DNA from: Mucilaginibacter aquariorum
GTDB lineage: Bacteria > Bacteroidota > Bacteroidia > Sphingobacteriales > Sphingobacteriaceae
Direction of reading: 5' to 3'
Assembly: GCF_024498135.1 (NCBI RefSeq)
Contig: NZ_JANHOH010000008.1
Location: forward strand, 124,001-188,000
Length of the DNA stretch: 64,000 nucleotides
Shown here one piece after another: positions 55,426 to 62,537 of this stretch. Position 1 is the stretch's first letter. Every line of letters starts with the position of its first letter. The position numbers and the translations under genes were made by a program. Under the pieces are notes generated by a model. That model saw only the letters and a program-made list of their open reading frames with translations, was not told the origin of the DNA and did not search any database.

Positions 55426-56388
55426 ATGAGTACAGTAAACATCCCTCGTCTCGATCTTGATACGTACATAAACGGTACTGCCGATGAGCGCAAAGCTTTT
55501 TCGGACAGCATTGGTAAAGCTTTTAACGAAACCGGCTTTGTAACCATCACCAACCACGGCCTTAGCAAAGAACTAATTGATAAGCTTTACACCCAGGTAA
55601 AAGCGCTTTTTGCTTTGCCCGAGGAGGTGAAGATGAAATATGAGATCCCCGGTTTGGCTGGCCAGCGCGGTTATACCGGCAAAAACAAGGAAACAGCCAA
55701 AGGGTTTAAAGTGCCCGATCTGAAAGAATTTTGGCAGATAGGCCAAACGGTTAGTGACGATGCACCCGAGAAGGCTTTTTACCCTGATAACGTGGTGGTA
55801 GAGGAGCAACCCGAATTTAATACCACCACTTTAGAGGTTTATAAAAAGCTGGAGGCGGCGGGTATCCATTTGCTACGTGCCATTGCCGTTTACCTAAACC
55901 TGCCCGAAAACTATTTTGATGATAAAGTGCATAACGGGAATTCGATACTGCGTACCCTGCATTATTTCCCGATAGAAAACCCTGATGCTTTGCCTGACGA
56001 TGCAGTACGCGCAGGTGCACACGAAGACATTAACCTGATAACGTTATTAATTGGTGCCAGTGCCGATGGCCTGGAACTGCTTACCCGCGAGAATAAATGG
56101 TTCCCGGTTAAAGCGTTTGGCGAAGACCTGGTAGTTAACGTAGGTGATATGCTGCAGCGTTTAACCAATAACAAACTAAAATCTACCACGCACAGGGTTG
56201 TTAACCCACCGCGCGAAGAAATGAAGAACTCGCGGTTTTCGGTGCCCTTCTTTTTACATCCAAAATCAACTATGGACCTAACCAGCCTGCCATCAACCAT
56301 TGATGAACAGCACCCTAAGCTTTATACAGATATTACCGCCGGCGAATATCTGGATGAACGACTAAGAGAAATTGGATTGAAAAAATAG
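55426..56388 (+). CDS. 2-oxoglutarate/Fe(II)-dependent oxygenase, isopenicillin-N-synthase family
   Basis: 320 residues from the ATG at 55426 (MSTVNIPRLDLD). An in-frame TTG at 55405 was rejected because a -7-like TAATTTTG (55400-55407) overlaps it. The DIOX_N domain spans about 5-120 and the 2OG-Fe(II) domain about 165-280. Iron ligands are H199-x-D201 (AHEDINLITLL) and H256 (TTHRVVNP); the co-substrate R-x-S motif is RFSVPFF. Such bacterial proteins oxidise small molecules; this one has no biosynthetic neighbours, so the substrate is unknown. A terminator follows. Confidence 0.9.
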   Translation: MSTVNIPRLDLDTYINGTADERKAFSDSIGKAFNETGFVTITNHGLSKELIDKLYTQVKALFALPEEVKMKYEIPGLAGQRGYTGKNKETAKGFKVPDLKEFWQIGQTVSDDAPEKAFYPDNVVVEEQPEFNTTTLEVYKKLEAAGIHLLRAIAVYLNLPENYFDDKVHNGNSILRTLHYFPIENPDALPDDAVRAGAHEDINLITLLIGASADGLELLTRENKWFPVKAFGEDLVVNVGDMLQRLTNNKLKSTTHRVVNPPREEMKNSRFSVPFFLHPKSTMDLTSLPSTIDEQHPKLYTDITAGEYLDERLREIGLKK

Positions 56389-56393
56389 ATATG

Positions 56394-56416
56394 AAAGCCC
56401 CGGTTATCCGGGGTTT
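56394..56416 (+). terminator. Terminator after the oxygenase gene
   Basis: AAGCCCCGG and CCGGGGTTT pair with a 4-5-base loop, followed by a T-run. Confidence 0.85.
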
Positions 56417-56576
56417 TTTGTTTTTAAAGCCTTCGGTTACCCGTGTAATCACCCCCCGGAATGCCGTGCAATCACCCAAAATGAAATATACCTACAAGTA
56501 AGTATTGCTTGCATAATAGGGTGCGGGCATCTTTGTAAAAGAAACCCAAACCTCATATTAAACACAATATTTGCGT

Positions 56577-57362
56577 ATGAAATACCTAAAACTTATCACA
56601 ATCTTTTCAATTTTACTTGTCGTTTTATTTACAGTTTCCTGCCAGAAAGAATCAATGGATGATGATGACGGCGAGGATACCGAAGAACCAGACGGCACAG
56701 GTGGCACCGCTTCGTTAGAAGCAACCTGGGCCCGCAACGATGGACAAGGAAATGCATACTTAAAACTTAACGGCACTACGGCCATAGCCTGCAGTAATGG
56801 AACTGCAACTACAGGTACCTATAATTCGGGCGCATCTACCATGACGTTTGCTGTAGGTGGTCAAATTATCGTTTTCCCGTTAAAAATGAAAAACGGGAAA
56901 TTAATTGTTGGCGTTCCTGCACAGGGAACGGCTAATAACCAGGAGACCGAATATGTAAAAAGCGAGACCTGGCCATGCGGATTCGGTGGTGGCACCGGAA
57001 CAGGCGGCGGTGGCACGGGTACAGGAAATGGTGGCGGTACCACGCCCCCACCGGCAAAAGGAAGCATTATAGTATGGACCAACCAGACAGAATACGGCTG
57101 GAAACCACAGGGTATAAATGTGATGTATGTAGACGTAGTTGGTATTTCAAATACGAACGCCATTTTCGGGGGGCATTACACATCTGCACCATCGTGCGGG
57201 GCGTTGTATTGTTATACTGTAGTTGTGCCGCCGGGGCAATATACTGTGAAAGGAAGAGTATACTTCCTGAAAGGCTTAGATGGAGTTACCCCGCCAACCT
57301 ACAGCACCAGCCAAAATGTACAAGTACTATCCGGCCAATGCGCTAATGTTATGCTGAAGTAA
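56577..57362 (+). CDS. Hypothetical lipoprotein with Gly/Thr-rich linker
   Basis: 261 residues from the ATG at 56577; a TTG two codons upstream was rejected. Lipobox FTVSC (about C22) is followed by an acidic spacer (DDDDGEDTEEPDGTGG). A small beta domain (about 45-125) resembles lipocalin-like fragments (ATWARNDGQGNAYLKLNG). A Gly/Thr/Pro linker (about 135-163) leads to a second beta domain with two cysteine pairs (SCGALYCYTVVVPPGQY and SGQCANVML). No family recognised with confidence. Probably surface-anchored. Confidence 0.7.
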   Translation: MKYLKLITIFSILLVVLFTVSCQKESMDDDDGEDTEEPDGTGGTASLEATWARNDGQGNAYLKLNGTTAIACSNGTATTGTYNSGASTMTFAVGGQIIVFPLKMKNGKLIVGVPAQGTANNQETEYVKSETWPCGFGGGTGTGGGGTGTGNGGGTTPPPAKGSIIVWTNQTEYGWKPQGINVMYVDVVGISNTNAIFGGHYTSAPSCGALYCYTVVVPPGQYTVKGRVYFLKGLDGVTPPTYSTSQNVQVLSGQCANVMLK

Positions 57363-57384
57363 AAACGTGATTGTGGTTATAAAA

Positions 57385-57415
57385 AGAAAGCCCGCGCAAG
57401 CGGGTTTTCTTTTTA
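57385..57415. terminator. Bidirectional terminator between convergent genes
   Basis: AAAGAAA-g-CCCGC and GCGGG-tt-TTCTTT flank a 4-base loop. A-run on one side and T-run on the other suit both the lipoprotein gene and the convergent metallo-hydrolase gene. Confidence 0.85.
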
Positions 57416-57432
57416 TATTTTTAATTGATGAC

Positions 57433-58836
57433 TTATTCTAATACAACTTTTTCGTGCTGGTAGGGTATCTCTACATCAGCAAAGCCTTTTTCTCTTAGCT
57501 TATCGGCAAAGTGTTGCTGCACCTCGTATTCGCCATGCACCAGGAATAGTTTTTTTATAAGTTTTGGATCCTGGCAGGATATAAAATGCAGCAGGTCCTC
57601 GTAATCGCCATGGGCGCTCATGCTTTTGATCGATTGGACTTCGGCATTTACCTGGTATTGCTCGCCAAAAATATACACCTCTTTCTCGCCACGGGCAAGT
57701 TTGCCGCCTAACGAGTTTGGTTCGGCGTAACCAACCATCAGTATGGTGTTTTTTTGATTGTTAATGTTGTTCTTGATATGATGCTTCACCCTGCCGGCCT
57801 CGGCCATGCCCGATGACGATATGATAACGCAAGGCCTTACATCATCGTTCAAAGCAATTGATTCGGCGGTAGATTGGATAAACTTTAAACCCTTAAAACC
57901 AAACGGGTCGGCATCTGTCTTCATCACCTTTTTCACATCCTTGTTATATACTTCGGGATGATCTTTTAATACCTGTGTAGCTTTTTCAGATAAAGGGCTG
58001 TCAACATAATAAGGCACATCTGGCAATACACCTCTTAGTTCCAGCGCATTTAGGGCATATAGCAGTTCCTGCGTGCGGCCAACGCTAAAGGCAGGTATGA
58101 TCACCTTTCCTTTCTTTATCTCGCAGGTTTGTTTAATTACCTCCAGCAAGGCATCTTCAATAGGGCCAATATCTTTGTGCAGGCTATCGCCATAGGTAGA
58201 TTCCAGCAAAATGTAATCTGCTTGCGGGAAGGGTTGTGGATTTTTAAGCAACAGATCGCCGTAACGGCCAACATCACCGCTAAATGTGATAACTGTTTCT
58301 TTGCCATCCTCTAAAACGGTGATATGTACTGCAGCACTGCCCAGCACGTGCCCGGCATCGGTAAACTTAAATTTTAAGCGGGGGGTTATCGCGTATTCCT
58401 CATGGTAATCTACGATCTTGAATAAACGCATGGCTTCCATGGCAGCATCTTCGGTGTAAAGGGCATTCAGCAGGGGCAGGCCTTTTCGGGCACGATGCTT
58501 ATTGCTATATTCCACATCCTGCATCTGTATTTTTGCCGAGTCCATTAAAAGGATGCGCGCCAGGTCCATAGTAGGGGCGGTGCAAAATATCTGGCCCTCA
58601 AACCCCTCAGCTACCAAACGGGGTATTAACCCGCAATGATCTATATGCGCGTGCGATAAAATAAGGTAGTCGATCTTCTGTGGGTTAAAACCAAAGTGCT
58701 CGTTCATGTCTTCGGTTTGGTCGCCAAATCCCTGGAACATGCCGCAATCTAATAATACACTTGTGCCATCCTGTAAACGTAATAAGTGCTTGCTGCCGGT
58801 TACATTACGGGCGGCTCCGTGAAAGGTGATATCCAT
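57433..58836 (-). CDS. Beta-CASP metallo-beta-lactamase-fold hydrolase (RNA-processing type)
   Basis: 467 residues, cytoplasmic. The metal-binding motif H62-x-H64-x-D66-H67 (SHAHIDHCGL) is present, with later metal ligands in TDAGHVLGSAAVH and FSGDVGRYGD. The beta-CASP domain (about 240-360; IPAFSVGRTQELLY, YYVDSPL) and the C-terminal RNA-specificity part (SSSGMAEAGRVKHHI; SMSAHGDYEDLL) match the CPSF/YSH1-like exonuclease family found in bacteria. Ribonuclease activity is inferred from the family. Confidence 0.9.
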   Translation of the reverse strand: MDITFHGAARNVTGSKHLLRLQDGTSVLLDCGMFQGFGDQTEDMNEHFGFNPQKIDYLILSHAHIDHCGLIPRLVAEGFEGQIFCTAPTMDLARILLMDSAKIQMQDVEYSNKHRARKGLPLLNALYTEDAAMEAMRLFKIVDYHEEYAITPRLKFKFTDAGHVLGSAAVHITVLEDGKETVITFSGDVGRYGDLLLKNPQPFPQADYILLESTYGDSLHKDIGPIEDALLEVIKQTCEIKKGKVIIPAFSVGRTQELLYALNALELRGVLPDVPYYVDSPLSEKATQVLKDHPEVYNKDVKKVMKTDADPFGFKGLKFIQSTAESIALNDDVRPCVIISSSGMAEAGRVKHHIKNNINNQKNTILMVGYAEPNSLGGKLARGEKEVYIFGEQYQVNAEVQSIKSMSAHGDYEDLLHFISCQDPKLIKKLFLVHGEYEVQQHFADKLREKGFADVEIPYQHEKVVLE

Positions 58837-58931
58837 TTATAAATTTGATTGTGTTGTAGAACCAAATAGACAAATAAAAGTTTAAATTAAAATAAACTAA
58901 ACATTTAGTTGTTATATTGATTTATATGATA

Positions 58932-58949
58932 TACCTTAGTATTAAGGTA
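58932..58949. promoter_or_regulatory. Probable BlaI-type operator
   Basis: A perfect dyad TACCTTA-GTAT-TAAGGTA centred 23 bases before the start of the BlaI-family gene. Position suits autorepression of the repressor/M56 operon. Confidence 0.5.
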
Positions 58950-58963
58950 CTATTAGTTATTTA

Positions 58964-59341
58964 ATGAAAATGGAAATAAAGGATTTAACCCGCGCCGAAG
59001 AGCAAATTATGCAGGTGTTGTGGACTTTGGAAAAGGGCTTTGTAAAAGATGTTTTAGATGTTTTACCCGAGCCAAAACCGGCATATAATACCGTATCAAC
59101 AATTATAAGGATACTGGAAACCAAAGGCTTTGTTGATCATAATGCCTTTGGCAAAAGCCACGAGTATTACCCGGTAGTAAGTAAAGAAGAGTACAAAAAT
59201 TTTGCTGCCGATAAATTACTTAGCGGCTATTTCGATAATTCGGTGAACAGGATCTTATCCTTTTTTGTGAATAAGGAAAAAATTAATCTGAAAGAGGCCG
59301 ATGAGATCATGAAACTGATTGAAAAACTTAAAGATAAATAG
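58964..59341 (+). CDS. BlaI/MecI/CopY-family transcriptional repressor
   Basis: 125 residues. A winged helix spans residues about 5-75 (TRAEEQIMQVLWTLEKGFVKDV; PAYNTVSTIIRILETKGFVDH), with a helical dimerisation tail. In beta-lactam systems such repressors are cleaved or released when the M56 partner senses signal; the adjacent gene, 2 bases downstream, encodes an M56 protein. No beta-lactamase gene is nearby, so the signal is probably an envelope stress. A perfect dyad lies just upstream. Confidence 0.92.
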   Translation: MKMEIKDLTRAEEQIMQVLWTLEKGFVKDVLDVLPEPKPAYNTVSTIIRILETKGFVDHNAFGKSHEYYPVVSKEEYKNFAADKLLSGYFDNSVNRILSFFVNKEKINLKEADEIMKLIEKLKDK

Positions 59342-59343
59342 TT

Positions 59344-61326
59344 ATGAACTGGTGGCATTATTTATTGCTGGTAAATATTTACCTCACCTTGTTTTTCGGG
59401 TTCTATTCTTTATTGCTTCGCCGGGAAACATTTTTTCAGCTTAACCGCATTTATTTGGTGGGCACGGCTATCCTGTCGTTTTTTATACCGCTTATACAAA
59501 GCGATTGGGTAAAAAACCTGTTTATTACGCAGCAGGTGCAGTACACCATATACGGCAGCAACATAAGTATAACCGATTTAGCGCCTATAAAAGATAACCC
59601 GGTTACCATTGGCCAGGTATTAGTAGTGCTTTATACGGCAGGGGTAATATTTTTAGCAATGAAGCTAATGCTGCAATTGATACTGTTAAGGCGGATAATT
59701 AAAGACCCATCGCCAAAAACATCATACTCCTTTTTTAATAAGGTAAAGGTAAGCGAGGGGATAGATGGTAAGGATGTGATAGAAAGCCACGAATTAGTGC
59801 ACGCCCGCCAGTTCCACTCTGCCGATGTGCTGATCATAGAGGCGGTAATGATCATCAACTGGTTTAATCCTATAGTTTACCTGTACCGCTTTGCTATAAA
59901 ACATGTGCACGAATATATCGCTGATAAGCACACACTTGATGCCGGCACCAATAAGGCCGACTATGCCATGTTGTTATTAAGCCAAACTTTTGAAGCCCCG
60001 GCACATCATTTAGTTAACCCGTTTTTTAATCACAGTTTATTAAAAAAGCGCATTATAATGCTACAGAAGAATAAATCGCAGCGCATAAAGCTTATTAAAT
60101 ACGGGTTATCTGCACCATTATTTATCTTGATGCTGGTATTATCATCGGCAACAATAAGCAATAGCCAGGCAGTAAATACTATTCATGAAAAAGCGGAAGC
60201 TGTATTTGAGGCACCTGCAAAAGCAGTATTGGCAGACACCACGTATAAAACAACTATAGTAACCTACGACCCCAAAAAGGATAAGTTACCCGTAGCACCG
60301 AATGATACTATACCAGAACAAAACAAAACACAGGTGTTTACACAGGTAGAGCAGCCACCAAGTTTCCCTGGCGGGGATGGAGGTTTTGGCCGTTACATTG
60401 CTAAAAGCATAAAATATCCCGCCGAAGCCAGAAAGAATAAAGTACAAGGCCGCATAGTGTTAACTTTTGTAGTAGAGAAAAATGGTTCGCTGTCAGATAT
60501 TAAAGTATTAAAATCACTGGGCAGTGGTACCGATGAGGAGGCCATAAGGGTTATAAAAAACTCACCAAAATGGAAGCCTGGTGTACAAAATGGCAGGCTG
60601 GTACGTGTTCAGTATTCTGTGCCTATTAATTTTTCGCTGGGTAATAAAGTAGCAGCGGTTCAAACCAACGATGGCGACAGTAACCCGGTTTTTACTGCTG
60701 TTGAGCATGCGCCAAATTTCCCGGGTGGGGATAAAGCATTTTCAGCATTTTTAGGTACAAATATAAGATATCCCAAAGCTGCAAGAGACGCCGGCCTGCA
60801 AGGCAGAGTTATAGCAAGCTTTATAGTTGAAAGAGATGGGTCGCTATCTAACGTTAAAATTGTGCGTGGCCTTGGCATGGGGACTGATGAGGAAGCAGTA
60901 AGGGTGCTGCAACTATCACCAGACTGGGAACCCGGTATGCAAAATGGCAAGCCTGTAAGGGTAACCTACGCCGTGCCCATAAACTTCGCGCTTGCAGATG
61001 ATACAAAGGATAACAAAACCGGAAGCGTGCCGGCAGGTAATGTTAAAGATGTAACAGTTATGGGGTATGCAACGCCTCAATTAATGGATAGCGATGCTTA
61101 TAAAACCAAAATTTGGCCCAATAGTATATCCGACCCGCTATACGTACTGGATGGGAAAGTCATAAAAAAAGATGTGATGACCTATTTAGATCCTAAAAAT
61201 ATTGAAAGTATATCGGTGCTTAAGGATGCAAGTGCAAAAACTTTATATGGCAGTGCAGGGGCTAACGGTGTTGTACTTATAACAACAAAAAAGAAAACGA
61301 GTAAATATAATTTTTTGAATAAATAA
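59344..61326 (+). CDS. M56 (BlaR1-type) peptidase fused to two TonB C-terminal domains and a plug-like tail
   Basis: 660 residues. Membrane segments are near 3-23, 37-53, 87-115 and 255-275. The zinc-peptidase motif is H149-E150-L-V-H153. After the last membrane segment come two TonB_C domains (beginning FPGGDGGFGRY at 341 and FPGGDKAFSAF at 459; each with YPxxAR, QGR and DEEA-RV motifs). The last 80 residues match the SusC plug signature (VMGYATPQ; DPLYVLDG; SISVLKDASAKTLYGSAGANG; VVLITTKKK). Translationally tied to the BlaI gene. Likely couples signal sensing to TonB-type envelope functions; the role of the plug tail is unknown. Confidence 0.9.
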   Translation: MNWWHYLLLVNIYLTLFFGFYSLLLRRETFFQLNRIYLVGTAILSFFIPLIQSDWVKNLFITQQVQYTIYGSNISITDLAPIKDNPVTIGQVLVVLYTAGVIFLAMKLMLQLILLRRIIKDPSPKTSYSFFNKVKVSEGIDGKDVIESHELVHARQFHSADVLIIEAVMIINWFNPIVYLYRFAIKHVHEYIADKHTLDAGTNKADYAMLLLSQTFEAPAHHLVNPFFNHSLLKKRIIMLQKNKSQRIKLIKYGLSAPLFILMLVLSSATISNSQAVNTIHEKAEAVFEAPAKAVLADTTYKTTIVTYDPKKDKLPVAPNDTIPEQNKTQVFTQVEQPPSFPGGDGGFGRYIAKSIKYPAEARKNKVQGRIVLTFVVEKNGSLSDIKVLKSLGSGTDEEAIRVIKNSPKWKPGVQNGRLVRVQYSVPINFSLGNKVAAVQTNDGDSNPVFTAVEHAPNFPGGDKAFSAFLGTNIRYPKAARDAGLQGRVIASFIVERDGSLSNVKIVRGLGMGTDEEAVRVLQLSPDWEPGMQNGKPVRVTYAVPINFALADDTKDNKTGSVPAGNVKDVTVMGYATPQLMDSDAYKTKIWPNSISDPLYVLDGKVIKKDVMTYLDPKNIESISVLKDASAKTLYGSAGANGVVLITTKKKTSKYNFLNK

Positions 61327-61372
61327 AGGTATAACATAAACCGGTTGATCTAAACGGCTTGCTGTTTATCTA

Positions 61373-62065
61373 TTAAAGCTCGGGCCCCTTATCTTCTGCT
61401 TCCTGTTGCTCGTGCAGGTTACGCATTATTTTGGTAAAGCCACGGTGCTTCCCTTCCTCGTCATATAAAGGAAAAACCAATCCGGTCCCCCAAAAGCGCG
61501 ATCTATCCTTGCGCACATGGTAGCGTTCGTCAATGGCGCGGCCATATTGCAATGCGGTTTCAAGCTCCATTTCGGGTGCTCCCTTTGCAATATCCTCTGG
61601 TGTGAAAAATATGTGTGCACTCCTGCCTATTATCTCGGGCTCGGTGTAACCTAAAACCTTTTCAGCGCCAGAGTTCCAACTGTTAATATCCCCATTCTTA
61701 TCGGTAGTGATCACGGCATAGTCTTCCAGGCTATCCAAAACCTGTCTGAAAAAGTCCTCGCTCATACGGAAGTAGCTGTCCTCAAATATATCGTTGCCGG
61801 TTATCTGCGGATTAATAGTATCATAATCAACTTCAATAACAACTCCCTCCAGGCCGCAGGCAAGCTGCATAGGTTCGCGGGTTATTTTGTAAAAAGTGTT
61901 GAACCCATCCGGCAAATTAATCAGTTTGGGTTTTTCTCTAAGAGGTTTTAAAACAAGGGTAGATGATTCTGCCAGTTCGGAGTTGGCAGGGGTACTTGCC
62001 AAAACATAGGTATATCCTTTCTCTATAAGGTCGCCGAGCAGTTGAGGTGTAAACGGAATCTTCAT
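61373..62065 (-). CDS. PAS-domain protein without output domain
   Basis: 230 residues, no membrane segment. A PAS domain occupies about 100-220 (QVLDSLEDYAVITTDKNGDINSWNSGAEKVLGY; IIGRSAHIFFTPED; ERYHVRKDRSRFWGTGLVFPL; GFTKIMRN). The N-terminal 95 residues are not a recognised domain. There is no histidine kinase, GGDEF or HTH module, so it probably signals by protein-protein contact or is a stand-alone sensor. It is followed upstream by a small membrane protein gene on the same strand. Confidence 0.82.
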   Translation of the reverse strand: MKIPFTPQLLGDLIEKGYTYVLASTPANSELAESSTLVLKPLREKPKLINLPDGFNTFYKITREPMQLACGLEGVVIEVDYDTINPQITGNDIFEDSYFRMSEDFFRQVLDSLEDYAVITTDKNGDINSWNSGAEKVLGYTEPEIIGRSAHIFFTPEDIAKGAPEMELETALQYGRAIDERYHVRKDRSRFWGTGLVFPLYDEEGKHRGFTKIMRNLHEQQEAEDKGPEL

Positions 62066-62114
62066 GATGGGTTATAACTTATTAAGCTGGAGATATATTA
62101 AAAGCAGCTGTATT

Positions 62115-62270
62115 TATAAGGCGGTTGGCCTGCGTATTACACCCAGTAACAATGCAATAACGGCAATTACTAATAACACATGTATAAGGCTGCCCACAGT
62201 GGTAAAAAAGAAGGCAACAGCCCAGCCAATTACAAGTATAACGGCAATTACATACAGTAATGAATTCATG
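62115..62270 (-). CDS. 51-residue lmo0937-like membrane protein
   Basis: Found by reading the minus strand: ATG at 62270, stop TAA at 62117-62115. The protein begins MNSLLYVIAVILVIGWAV, has two hydrophobic helices with a short turn (FFTTVGSLIH) and ends in a basic RRP tail. This matches the small lmo0937/DUF5670 family, common near stress genes in Bacteroidota. It lies 49 bases before the PAS gene on the same strand, possibly co-transcribed. Function unknown. Confidence 0.8.
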
Positions 62271-62373
62271 ATCAATGTGTTTTAATGTTTTTCAATGGTT
62301 ATACTATAATAATAAATGGCTGTAAAATGTTTTAGGATTTTGTTTTGATCGCAGGCGGGTGGGCTGAACCACA

Positions 62374-62481
62374 AGCCTCACCTAAACGGCGAAGCCCTCA
62401 TGAAATAATCCTCTCCAAAGGAGAGGACTTTAAAATAGAAACGCTGACTCCCTCTCCTTTGGAGAGGGCCGGGGTGAGGCT
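62374..62481. repeat. Nested palindromic intergenic repeat
   Basis: Outer inverted arms are AGCCTCACC (62374-62382) and GGTGAGGCT (62473-62481). Inside are two hairpins, CCTCTCCAAAGGAGAGG (62410-62426) and its reverse complement within 62450-62468, so the whole unit folds as a cruciform. It resembles the REP/MITE-like intergenic repeats of Sphingobacteriaceae. Only one copy is in this window. Confidence 0.65.
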
Positions 62482-62487
62482 AACAAA

Positions 62488-62519
62488 AAGCCCCCTATCC
62501 GTTTCCGGATAGAGGGCTT
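62488..62519 (-). terminator. Terminator after the M61 peptidase gene
   Basis: AAGCCC...CTATCCG (62488-62501) pairs with CGGATAG...GGGCTT (62506-62519) with a small internal mismatch and a 4-base loop. On the minus strand a run of T follows. Confidence 0.82.
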
Positions 62520-62537
62520 ATAATGAGGTCTGAAAAA

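Noticed and set aside
62064-62285. Open frame on the plus strand opposite the 51-residue membrane protein
   Set aside because: The translation has no family-like features, while the minus-strand reading gives a clear two-helix lmo0937-like protein.
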